25,119 nucleotides of DNA from Actinomycetes bacterium (GTDB lineage: Bacteria; Actinomycetota; Actinomycetes; Actinomycetales; Dermabacteraceae): NCBI GenBank assembly GCA_023389045.1, contig JAEWEZ010000020.1, forward strand, positions 1 to 25,119. Direction: 5' to 3'. This document shows positions 7,678-14,803 of the stretch, one piece after another. A program made the position numbers and the translations under genes. Positions within the stretch are counted from its first letter, which is position 1; every line of letters begins with the position of its first letter. The notes under the pieces were generated by a model that saw only the letters and a list, made by a program, of their open reading frames with translations, made no database searches and was not told where the DNA came from.

Positions 7678-8909
7678 GCACTGAGCCTGTGAGCTGTCCC
7701 GACGGAGCCGAGTCCGCGCTGATTGACACTGCCCGCAACCACGTGGGTCGGAATGAAAGCGGGCGAGACCTCTCCGTCTACCTGCACGTTCCCTTCTGTG
7801 CCACGCGCTGCGGCTACTGCGATTTCAACACCTACACCGCCACGGAACTCGGCGGAGGGGGCTCGCAGCGGGAGTTCCCGGACGCGGCCATGCGCGAAAT
7901 GGATTTGGTTCTCGCCGACGACCGCGCCGCCGGCTTTGAGTACCGGCAGATCCGCACCGTCTTTATCGGGGGTGGCACGCCGACGCTCCTGCCCTCGGCA
8001 GAGCTGGTGCGGATGCTGCACCATCTGCGTTCCCTGGTGCCTTTCGCACCCGACGTGGAAGTGACGACTGAGGCCAATCCGGATTCGGTCAGCCGCGATT
8101 CCCTGCAGGAACTGGCCGACGGCGGCTTCACCCGCGTGTCCTTCGGGATGCAGTCAGCGGTTCGCCGGGTGCTCGCAACCCTGGATCGCACCCACGACCC
8201 GGAGCGTGTGCCACAGGCGGTGCAGTGGGCGCGCGAGGCAAGGCTCCAGGTGTCTCTCGACCTGATCTACGGCACGCCGGGGGAGAGTGTCTCCGATGTA
8301 GAAACCTCGGTGCGTGCCGCGCTCGCCTGCGGGGTGGATCATCTCTCGGCCTACTCCCTCATCATCGAGGGAAACACCGCGATGGCACGCAATCTGCGCA
8401 AGGGTCTGATCCCGGCTCCGGATCCCGACGATATGGCCGAGAAATACGAACTCGTCGATGATCTTGCTTCCGCAGCGGGCCTTGACTGGTACGAGGTATC
8501 CAACTGGGCGCGCTCACAGCAGCACCGGTGCCGCCACAATCTTGCTTACTGGCAGGGCGGAGACTGGTGGGGGATCGGCCCCGGCGCGCACCGGCACCGT
8601 GCCGGTATGCGGGCATGGAATGTGAAGCACCCCAGCCGCTATGCGCAGATGGTGAACGCCGGCGAACTCCCGGTGCAGGAGAGTGAGCACCTCACCGCCG
8701 AGGAGCAGGTGATGGAAACGGTCATGCTGCAGCTGCGTATCCGCGATGGGCTCAGCGTGGAGGAAATCCCCGTCGAGGGCCGCGATGCGATTCCCGTGCA
8801 TGTGCAGCGCGGCCACCTGGATGCCGAGGCGGCCGCGCAGGGGCTGCTGGTTCTCACGCGACGCGGGCGGCTCATGGCTGATGCCGTGACCCGCGATCTG
8901 CTCGCCTGA
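7674..8909 (+). CDS. hemW: Radical SAM haem chaperone HemW
   Basis: HemW binds haem and inserts it into target respiratory proteins; it was formerly annotated as oxygen-independent coproporphyrinogen III oxidase. The 411-residue protein has the radical SAM cluster motif C-x3-C-x2-C at C42, C46 and C49 (FCATRCGYCDF), the GGGTPTLL segment and the EANPDS strand of the SAM barrel, followed by GMQS and a C-terminal HemN-type domain (HNLAYWQGGDWWGIGPGAH). The HemW-type single CxxxCxxC, with no additional N-terminal Cys, separates it from true HemN. The ATG overlaps the MOSC stop by 4 bp. lepA-hemW-hrcA-dnaJ order is conserved in Gram-positive bacteria. Confidence 0.93.
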   Translation: MSTEPVSCPDGAESALIDTARNHVGRNESGRDLSVYLHVPFCATRCGYCDFNTYTATELGGGGSQREFPDAAMREMDLVLADDRAAGFEYRQIRTVFIGGGTPTLLPSAELVRMLHHLRSLVPFAPDVEVTTEANPDSVSRDSLQELADGGFTRVSFGMQSAVRRVLATLDRTHDPERVPQAVQWAREARLQVSLDLIYGTPGESVSDVETSVRAALACGVDHLSAYSLIIEGNTAMARNLRKGLIPAPDPDDMAEKYELVDDLASAAGLDWYEVSNWARSQQHRCRHNLAYWQGGDWWGIGPGAHRHRAGMRAWNVKHPSRYAQMVNAGELPVQESEHLTAEEQVMETVMLQLRIRDGLSVEEIPVEGRDAIPVHVQRGHLDAEAAAQGLLVLTRRGRLMADAVTRDLLA

Positions 8910-8915
8910 GAGTTC

Positions 8916-9395
8916 TCACTTCATCAGGCGCAGGTTCACCGGGTAGTTCCACCAGATGCCGTTATTCGCCTTGACCGCCGCGACGATCGCGAACACCATC
9001 TGCACGATTCCCGGAATGTAGACGAGGAAAAGGGCGAAGCTCAGCAGGCCAAAGGACACGATAGTGAGAATCGTGCCAGCGATGAAAATGGCGATGTTGA
9101 GTACAAATACGCTGATAGCGCCGTTGAGAGCCTCAGCCGCCTGGTAGCGCACGAAACGGTTTCGGTCGTGGTAGACCAGATAGATGATGAGCGGACCCAC
9201 CCAGCCAAAGATGGCGAAGAAGGTTCCAATCAACACGGAGAGCTGCGCGAGCATTCCCCACATTTTTGCGTCAGAGTCAGTCAGCGGCGCACCGATCATG
9301 GGGGCATCGCTGACGCCCTTGATCCCGGGAGGCGGGGTGTCCGACCACGAGCCGGATCCCTGCATCCCCGGCTGGGACATGGGCTGCTGGTTCAT
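8916..9395 (-). CDS. DUF4870 membrane protein
   Basis: A 159-residue protein with a proline/glycine-rich hydrophilic N-terminus (about 1-45) and two to three hydrophobic segments: MLAQLSVLIGTFFAIFGWVGPLIIYLVY, then FVLNIAIFIAGTILTIVSFGLL and FALFLVYIPGIVQMVFAIVAAV. The intervening HDRNRFVRYQAAEALN segment is the signature of DUF4870 (TMEM109/Tic20-like small membrane proteins). Function is unknown. ATG 9395 has AAGGAG (9409-9404) with 8-nt spacing; the ATG at 9401 would leave only 2 nt, so I prefer 9395. It ends only 6 bp from the convergent hemW stop, and no terminator is visible there. Confidence 0.88.
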   Translation of the reverse strand: MNQQPMSQPGMQGSGSWSDTPPPGIKGVSDAPMIGAPLTDSDAKMWGMLAQLSVLIGTFFAIFGWVGPLIIYLVYHDRNRFVRYQAAEALNGAISVFVLNIAIFIAGTILTIVSFGLLSFALFLVYIPGIVQMVFAIVAAVKANNGIWWNYPVNLRLMK

Positions 9396-9496
9396 CGTCA
9401 TTTCTCCTTGAAGAGCCATCGGCAGGGCATGGCCACTGTAGCCACTATTTTCCCGGGATAGACCGCATCCACAAGAGCACGTCTCGCGGTGCAGCT

Positions 9497-10432
9497 TTAG
9501 TCGATCGCGGTGACCCAGTCGATGAGTTCTTCGATCCGCCCCGAGAGGCTTGCTTCCACATCGGCGTAGGAACGCACCTGCGCGAGGATCCGCTGCCACC
9601 CTTCCGCAATATCTGCTTGATCGCGGTGCGGCCAGCCGAGGGCTTGCAGGGTGCCCACTTTGATATCGGTTCCGCGGGGCACATGCGGCCACGCCGTCAG
9701 CCCCAGTCGGGCGGGACGCACAGCCTGCCACACATCCACATAGGGGTGCCCGAGGATCAGCACGTTGCCGCTCGCACCGGGAAGACGCATCACCTCCTCG
9801 GCGATCCGGGATTCCTTGGAGCCGGGCACGAGGTGGTCCACGAGAACGCCCAGCCGACGTGTGGGGGACGGCTCAAAGGCACGGACCCGCTCGGCAAGGT
9901 GATCGGCACCGTCAAGCATCTCAACCACGATCCCCTCGATCCGCAGGTCATGACCCCACACCTTCTGCACGAGTTCCGCATCGTGCTTGCCTTCCACCCA
10001 GATACGGGAGGCGCGGGCGGTGCGTGCCTTGGCGCCCTGCACATACACCGATCCGCTCGCGGAGCGCTGGGGCGTTTTCGTTGTCTGGGGTGTGGGGCGC
10101 ACGAGCACGACGGGTTTCCCGTCGATCATGAAACCGGGGCCGAGCGGGAAGGACCGACGCACTCCTCGGCCGTCTTCCAACTCCACGCACACCTGCCCCG
10201 CGATCTTTTCCAGGCGCGTGATGGCACCGGTGAAACCGGTGCTTGCCTCCTCGACCACCAGGTCGCGGGCCACGGGGACGTCCCGTGCGATGGGGCGCCG
10301 ACGGTGATGGGCGGGTGGTCCGGAGGCAAGAACATCCTGCCCGTAGCGATCAAAGGAACCGACGGGACGGGCGCCGCGTGCGGCAGAGCCGCTGCTGGGG
10401 CGGCGCGGGGGCGGGGAAGAAGCGGGTGACAC
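9497..10432 (-). CDS. DUF3097 domain-containing protein
   Basis: The protein matches the actinobacterial DUF3097 family: FDRYGQDVLAS near the N-terminus, a central LEKIAGQVCVELEDGRGVRRSF region, then the highly conserved ARASRIWVEGKHDAELVQKVWG and GVLVDHLVPGSKESRIAEEV, which resembles a TOPRIM-like fold, with the tail EELIDWVTAID. Function is not established. About 311 residues are predicted from GTG 10432; the family is usually somewhat shorter, so the first ~25 residues (serine/arginine-rich) may not be translated. No good Shine-Dalgarno is seen for 10432. It is divergent from hrcA, and the roughly 200-bp gap holds both promoters. The frame stays open into hrcA, but that part is not family-like. 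Confidence 0.87.
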   Translation of the reverse strand: MSPASSPPPRRPSSGSAARGARPVGSFDRYGQDVLASGPPAHHRRRPIARDVPVARDLVVEEASTGFTGAITRLEKIAGQVCVELEDGRGVRRSFPLGPGFMIDGKPVVLVRPTPQTTKTPQRSASGSVYVQGAKARTARASRIWVEGKHDAELVQKVWGHDLRIEGIVVEMLDGADHLAERVRAFEPSPTRRLGVLVDHLVPGSKESRIAEEVMRLPGASGNVLILGHPYVDVWQAVRPARLGLTAWPHVPRGTDIKVGTLQALGWPHRDQADIAEGWQRILAQVRSYADVEASLSGRIEELIDWVTAID

Positions 10433-10540
10433 GAGGGCACCGTACCGGCCTCGCCCCGCATGTCGTGGGATGCAGGGCCGAGAGGGCGCGAGCTGTCTCA
10501 CCTCCGAGGCGGGCTTCCTGGAACCTGGCCGCAGGATGCG

Positions 10541-10572
10541 TAGACTTAGCACTCGGCCAGTCCAAGTGCCAG
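10541..10572 (+). promoter_or_regulatory. hrcA promoter with overlapping CIRCE operator
   Basis: A TAGACT -10 box (10541-10546) is followed by a CIRCE element: left arm TTAGCACTC (10546-10554, perfect), 9-base spacer, and right arm AAGTGCCAG (10564-10572), which matches 6 of 9 bases of the consensus GAGTGCTAA. HrcA binds CIRCE to repress heat-shock genes, so hrcA-dnaJ is probably autoregulated. The transcription start would fall inside the operator. No strong -35 was seen. Confidence 0.85.
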
Positions 10573-10631
10573 CCATGTGCCCACGCTCCCTGTGTCCGTC
10601 GAGCGTGCACCGCTGCGTCGTTCCCCAGGAG

Positions 10632-11642
10632 GTGAGAGCAACGGACAGCCGCAAACTGCAGATCCTTGGCGCCATCGTCGAGGACTACGTCGCCACCCGC
10701 GAACCCGTCGGCTCCAAATCCCTGCTGGAGCGGCACGACCTGGGCGTGTCTGCTGCCACCGTGCGCAATGACATGTCGGTGCTGGAAGACGAAGGCCTCA
10801 TCACCCAGCCCCATACCTCCGCGGGCCGCGTCCCCACCGATAAGGGCTACCGCGCCTTCGTGGATCACGTGGCGACGGTTAAACCGCTCTCGGCGGCTGA
10901 GCGTCGCGCCATCCACGCCTTCCTCGCGGAAGCCGGCGACGTAGATGACCTGCTCACCCGCACGGTGCGCCTGCTGGCGCAGCTCACACATCAGGTGGCG
11001 GTGGTGCAGTACCCCCTGCATCGTCAGGCCCGCGTGAAGCATGTGGAACTGGTGAAAGTCGCGGAGCAGCTGCTGCTGGTCGTGATGATCACCGAGGCCG
11101 GCCGCGTCGATCAGCGCACCATCCCCCTGCTCAGCCCCCAGGACGCCGCGTTCTATGAGGACCTGCGTGGGCGTCTGAACCGTGCGGTGGCCGAGCGCGA
11201 GGTGACCGATCTCGGGCCCGCCCTCGCGGACCTCGTCGATGCAACCCCGGAGCGAGATCGCCCGGCCACCGCGGAAGTTGTCGAGGCTGTGAGCATTCTT
11301 GCCGCGCAACGCACCGAGGAGCGCATCGTGATGGCGGGAACCGCCAATATCGCCCGCTCCGCAGCGGACTTCTCCCGAGAGGTTGAACCCCTGCTGGACG
11401 TGCTCGAAGAACAACTCGTGCTCCTGCGGCTCTTCACGGAAATGCACACCGAACCCGGCGCGGTGCAGGTGCGCATCGGCCGGGAGATCCGCGATGAGGC
11501 CCTCACCCAGGCTGCCGTGGTCGGCGCCGGCTACCGCCCCGGCAGTCAGGTCGCCATCCTCGGCCCCACCCGCATGGACTACGTCACAGGCATCTCCACG
11601 GTGCAGGCCGTAGCCCGCTACGTCTCCCGCTTCCTGGAGTAG
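10632..11642 (+). CDS. hrcA: Heat-inducible transcriptional repressor HrcA
   Basis: HrcA represses chaperone genes by binding CIRCE. The N-terminal winged-helix (about 1-75) includes VEDYVATREPVGSKSLLE, AATVRNDMSVLEDEGL and ITQPHTSAGRVPTDKGYR, all family hallmarks. The remaining two thirds is the GAF-like dimerisation domain, ending GISTVQAVARYVSRFLE. GTG 10632 gives 336 residues, the normal size, but its G is the last base of AGGAGG (10627-10632), a perfect Shine-Dalgarno, so the canonical start overlaps its own ribosome binding site. ACG at 10641 is in frame, 8 nt beyond AGGAGG, and gives a typical TDSRKLQILGAIVEDYV start. The true start is unresolved. dnaJ follows 77 bp downstream. Confidence 0.94.
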   Translation: MRATDSRKLQILGAIVEDYVATREPVGSKSLLERHDLGVSAATVRNDMSVLEDEGLITQPHTSAGRVPTDKGYRAFVDHVATVKPLSAAERRAIHAFLAEAGDVDDLLTRTVRLLAQLTHQVAVVQYPLHRQARVKHVELVKVAEQLLLVVMITEAGRVDQRTIPLLSPQDAAFYEDLRGRLNRAVAEREVTDLGPALADLVDATPERDRPATAEVVEAVSILAAQRTEERIVMAGTANIARSAADFSREVEPLLDVLEEQLVLLRLFTEMHTEPGAVQVRIGREIRDEALTQAAVVGAGYRPGSQVAILGPTRMDYVTGISTVQAVARYVSRFLE

Positions 11643-11719
11643 CGCCGCCCCCGCCCTGAGCGTGCGGGGCGCGCCCGCCCCAGCTATCCACCCCAGACCC
11701 TCACGAGGAAAACGCCCCT

Positions 11720-12832
11720 GTGAACGACGATTACTACGACCTGCTTGGTGTGTCCCGCGACGCTACCCGCGAGCAAATCAAGAAGGCCTACCAGAAGAAG
11801 GCCCGCGCCCTGCACCCGGATATCAACCCGGATCCGGAGGCGCAGGAGCAGCTGAAGAAGATCTCCCACGCCTACGAGACGCTCTCCAATGCTGAGAAGC
11901 GCCGCGCCTATGACATGGGTGGCGGCCCCGGCATGGGTAGCTTCGGCGGTGGTGGTTTCGACTTCGCCGATATCTTCGACATGTTCGCCGGTGCCTCTGG
12001 CATGCGCGGCCGTAACCAGGGGCCGATCCCGCGCCGTCGCCGCGGCGGCGATGTGCTGCGCCGCGTGAGCATTGACCTTCGCGATGTGGTGTTCGGCGCC
12101 GAAAAGGAGATCACCTTCCGCACCGCCGTTCTGTGCGCCACCTGCTCCGGTTCCTGCTGCGCCACGGGGACTACCCCCACCCCGTGCAGCGCCTGCCACG
12201 GCTCCGGGCATGTGCAGCGGGTTGCGCAGTCCCTGCTCGGCCAGGTGATGACCATGGCGCCCTGCCCGACCTGTGAAGGCCACGGTGACGTGATTCAGAG
12301 CCCCTGCCCGGAGTGCGCCGGGCGTGGCCGGACTGTTGCCGACCGCACCGTCACCGTGCGCATCCCCTCGGGCGTGGAGCACGGCACGCGCGTGCAGCTG
12401 CGTGGCGAAGGTGAAGTGGGCGAAGCCGGTGGTCCCTCCGGCGACCTCTTCGTGGAACTGGCAGTCGAAGAGCACGAGATCTTTACGCGCGAGCGGGATG
12501 ACCTGGTCGCGCATCTCAGCATCCCCATGACCTCGGCCGCCCTCGGCGCTGTGGTTCCGCTCGACACCTTTGACGGGGAACAGCAGGTGGAGATCCGTGC
12601 CGGTGCCCAGACCGGTGATGAGGTCACTCTCAAGGGGCTCGGTGTGACACCGCTGCGCCGGGAAAAGCGCGGCGACCTGCGCGTCAAACTCGCGGTGCTC
12701 ACCCCGCAGGACCTCAGCGAGCAGGAGCGTGAACTCCTCGAACAGTTCGCTCGCCTCCGCGGCGATGAGGCGCAGCGTGGCCGCAAGCAGGGCCCCTTCC
12801 AGAAACTGCGCGACGCCTTCCGCGACCTCTGA
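11720..12832 (+). CDS. dnaJ: Chaperone protein DnaJ
   Basis: DnaJ delivers substrates to DnaK and stimulates its ATPase. The 370-residue protein has a J domain (1-~65) with HPD at 32-34, a short glycine/phenylalanine region (about 67-85), a zinc-finger domain (~139-205) and a C-terminal substrate-binding domain. The zinc repeats are CATCSGSC, CSACHGSG, CPTCEGHG and CPECAGRG. The first deviates from CxxCxGxG, with Cys replacing the last Gly, though all eight zinc-ligand cysteines remain. GTG 11720 is preceded by GAGGAAAA at a suitable distance. It is co-transcribed with hrcA and probably rsmE, which is the DnaJ2 arrangement of actinobacteria; no grpE or dnaK is in the window. Confidence 0.96.
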   Translation: MNDDYYDLLGVSRDATREQIKKAYQKKARALHPDINPDPEAQEQLKKISHAYETLSNAEKRRAYDMGGGPGMGSFGGGGFDFADIFDMFAGASGMRGRNQGPIPRRRRGGDVLRRVSIDLRDVVFGAEKEITFRTAVLCATCSGSCCATGTTPTPCSACHGSGHVQRVAQSLLGQVMTMAPCPTCEGHGDVIQSPCPECAGRGRTVADRTVTVRIPSGVEHGTRVQLRGEGEVGEAGGPSGDLFVELAVEEHEIFTRERDDLVAHLSIPMTSAALGAVVPLDTFDGEQQVEIRAGAQTGDEVTLKGLGVTPLRREKRGDLRVKLAVLTPQDLSEQERELLEQFARLRGDEAQRGRKQGPFQKLRDAFRDL

Positions 12833-12867
12833 GCTTCAGCCCTCGTCATCCCGACTCTGGAGGACCC

Positions 12868-13647
12868 GTGCCGACCACCCCGCCCGCTTTCCTCATCGAC
12901 GACGACACCCTCGCCACCGCCGAGGCTGGCACCACGATGCAGCTTGCGGGGCCGGAGGGTCGCCATGCCGCTAAGGTTGCCCGGATCGGGGTGGGGGAGC
13001 GGCTGCTGCTCACCGATCATGCCGGGCGGCAGGCGCCCGCCACTGTCACCGCCGCACGTAAGGAAGCGCTGGACCTCGTGCTGGAGGAAGCACCTTCCGC
13101 GCCGGTGGAGCGCACACCGCGGCTCGTGCTGGTGCAGGCTCTTGCCACCGGGGGCCGCGATGAGCAGGCCGTGGAATCTGCCACCGAACTCGGGGTGGAT
13201 GAGGTCATTCCGTGGATCGCGCAGCGTTCGGTGTCGGTATGGCGCGGACCGAAACTCGAGAAGGGCCGCGAGAAGTGGGAATCGATGGTGCGTGCCGCGG
13301 TGAAGCAGTGCCGCCGACGGGGTGTTCCGCAGGTTGCGGCCGCCGTGGACTCGCGTGCTCTGACCGCCCTCATCCAGGAACGCTGCGAGCAGGGCGCCCT
13401 TGCCCTGGTTCTGCATGAGCAGGAATCCTCTGCGCTGATGGCGCTGCGGGAGGAGATCGCTGCCTCCACGGCCCCGCAGATCCTGGTTCTCGTCGGCCCC
13501 GAAGGGGGAATCAGCCAGGAGGAACTTCAGGCACTACGGGGCGCGGGGGCGCGGAGCGTGCTGCTGGGCCCGGAGGTTCTACGATCCTCGACAGCGGGCC
13601 CAGCCGCTCTTGCTGTGCTCAGCTCGCTGCTGGGGCGCTGGAGCTAA
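12868..13647 (+). CDS. rsmE: 16S rRNA m3U1498 methyltransferase RsmE
   Basis: RsmE methylates N3 of U1498 in 16S rRNA using SAM. The 259-residue product has an N-terminal PUA-like part (about 1-80) and a C-terminal SPOUT/trefoil-knot domain. The knot signature is LVLVGPEGGISQEELQ (GPEGG at about 210-214), followed by SVLLGPEVLRSSTAGPAALAVL, which forms the SAM-binding loop. QALATGGRDEQAVESATELGV is the family's conserved central segment. The start is GTG 12868 with GGAGGA (12859-12864) close upstream. It is 35 bp after dnaJ, the usual order dnaJ-rsmE in Gram-positive bacteria. Its last 29 bp overlap the 3' end of the opposite-strand reductase gene. Confidence 0.94.
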   Translation: MPTTPPAFLIDDDTLATAEAGTTMQLAGPEGRHAAKVARIGVGERLLLTDHAGRQAPATVTAARKEALDLVLEEAPSAPVERTPRLVLVQALATGGRDEQAVESATELGVDEVIPWIAQRSVSVWRGPKLEKGREKWESMVRAAVKQCRRRGVPQVAAAVDSRALTALIQERCEQGALALVLHEQESSALMALREEIAASTAPQILVLVGPEGGISQEELQALRGAGARSVLLGPEVLRSSTAGPAALAVLSSLLGRWS

Positions 13648-14194
13648 GGGCGCGGGCCGCGGCGCGGTCCACCAGTTCCTGCAGGGCGCGGTTCACAAGC
13701 TCGGCTTTCTCCTCGCGCAGAGTCACCTCGCCCTCGCGGGAAACATCTTCGAGCAGCTTCAGGCCAATCCCGGTGACCACATCGGCGCCCACCCAGTTCA
13801 TGAGGCGGTCGAGCAGTTCGAGCAGTTCGACCGCTTCACGCCAGCCGTAGCCGATCATCACGGCGGGCAGATTGCCCCATTCAGCGTGCAGATAGTCCAC
13901 AGCGTTCTTCAGGGCGCCGGGGTAGGAGCCGTTGTACTGCGGGGTGATGATCACGATCCCGTCGAGGGCGCCCACGCGCTCTGCCCAGGCGCGAGCGTGC
14001 TCGGTGGTTTTCTCCGCGCCACTCTTGGGCGGATTGGGCTCATTGAAGGAGGGAAGCGCGACCTCCTGCAGGTCGATCATGTCGATCTCCACCTGCGGGT
14101 GGCGTGCGGCGAGCATGCCACGCAGATGCTCGGCAAGGGGAAGGCACACCCGGTTTGGGCGGGTGGAGGCGATGAGCAAACCGATCTTCGTCAT
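13619..14194 (-). CDS. NADPH-dependent FMN reductase family protein
   Basis: This flavodoxin-like protein of about 191 residues begins TKIGLLIASTRPNRVCLPLAE, the phosphate-binding loop for FMN in the NADPH-dependent FMN reductase / azoreductase group. DGIVIITPQYNGSYPGALKNAVDYL is the hallmark second FMN loop, and GYGWREAVELLE continues the fold. The substrate (quinone, azo dye, chromate or flavin) cannot be told. I use ATG 14194 (MTKIG); a TTG at 14206 is in frame but neither has a clear Shine-Dalgarno. The 3' end overlaps rsmE by 29 bp on the opposite strand. It is divergent from the HIT gene, with a tandem repeat array between them. Confidence 0.88.
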   Translation of the reverse strand: MTKIGLLIASTRPNRVCLPLAEHLRGMLAARHPQVEIDMIDLQEVALPSFNEPNPPKSGAEKTTEHARAWAERVGALDGIVIITPQYNGSYPGALKNAVDYLHAEWGNLPAVMIGYGWREAVELLELLDRLMNWVGADVVTGIGLKLLEDVSREGEVTLREEKAELVNRALQELVDRAAARALSSSAPAAS

Positions 14195-14259
14195 GCGCAC
14201 ATTCAAACAGTTCTTGTGCCTTTCACCGGCATCCCGCGGTCGGAGGGATGGCAGGTGTC

Positions 14260-14376
14260 GTGATCGGGCATTGTGATAGGGCGCTGTGAACAGACGGTGT
14301 CATCGGGCCCTGTGATTGGGCACTGTGATTCGGCCCTGTGATTGGGCCCTGTGATTGGGAGTCGTGACGGGCCGCA
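14260..14376. repeat. 13-bp tandem repeat array
   Basis: Eight consecutive 13-bp units start at 14260, 14273, 14286, 14299, 14312, 14325, 14338 and 14351, with a degenerate ninth at 14364. The consensus is roughly GTGATTGGGCCCT. The third unit (GTGAACAGACGGT) is the most diverged, while units 5-8 are closest to one another. It lies between the divergent reductase and HIT genes. Being 13 bp, the unit is not a coding repeat and changes frame each copy. Confidence 0.9.
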
Positions 14377-14406
14377 CGCCCCCACTGCAGCCCCGGGCGG
14401 GGACCG

Positions 14407-14420
14407 TAGACTGGAGGGCA
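14407..14420 (+). promoter_or_regulatory. Probable leaderless promoter of the HIT gene
   Basis: A TAGACT -10 box at 14407-14412 puts the expected transcription start at about 14419-14420, on the A of the ATG. The GGAGGG between them is too close to the start to act as a normal Shine-Dalgarno. This suggests a leaderless mRNA. The same CGTAGACT wording occurs before hrcA and in front of era. Confidence 0.6.
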
Positions 14421-14803
14421 TGGACACCGAGAACGCCCCTGCCCCGTCGGTGCTGCGCGCCCGCCGCGATCCCGAATGCATCTTCTGCAAAATCGTGGCG
14501 GGGGAGATCCCTTCGGAACGTCTGCATGAAGACGACAAGGTGATCGTCTTCAAGGACCTCCATCCGCAAGCACCCCTGCACGCCCTCGTCGTTCCCCGCG
14601 CTCACCTGCGTGACGTGCGGGAACTCTCGCAGGATCCAGAACTTCTCGCGCATGTGACCGCAACCGCCGGCCGCATTGCCCGCGAGCACGCCGATGGCGA
14701 CTTCCGGCTCGTCTTCAATACCGGCGCTGGCGCCGGCCAAACCGTTTTCCATGTGCATGCACACACCCTCGCGGGCGGGACGCTCGCAGAAGGAGAGCTG
14801 TGA
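14420..14803 (+). CDS. HIT family nucleotide-binding protein
   Basis: A 127-residue histidine-triad protein of the HINT type: ECIFCKIVAGEIPSERL at 19-35, HALVVPRAHL, and the catalytic triad HVHAH at 111-115 preceded by N100-T-G and GQTVFHVHAH. HINT proteins hydrolyse AMP-linked substrates such as purine nucleoside phosphoramidates and acyl-AMPs; the bacterial role is unclear. ATG 14420 is supported by the leaderless promoter. Its stop overlaps the phoH GTG by 4 bp (GTGA at 14800-14803), so both are probably translated from one message. HIT-phoH-ybeY order is common in actinobacteria. Confidence 0.93.
   Translation: MDTENAPAPSVLRARRDPECIFCKIVAGEIPSERLHEDDKVIVFKDLHPQAPLHALVVPRAHLRDVRELSQDPELLAHVTATAGRIAREHADGDFRLVFNTGAGAGQTVFHVHAHTLAGGTLAEGEL

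Noticed and set aside
8154..8342. Short minus-strand frames inside hemW
   Set aside because: They are shadows of hemW, with no ribosome site or domain.
14260..14376. CRISPR array at the 13-bp repeat
   Set aside because: Units are directly adjacent with no spacers and are too short.
14260..14376. CRP-type binding sites suggested by repeated TGTGA
   Set aside because: TGTGA recurs every 13 bp in one orientation only, without the inverted TCACA partner at CRP spacing.
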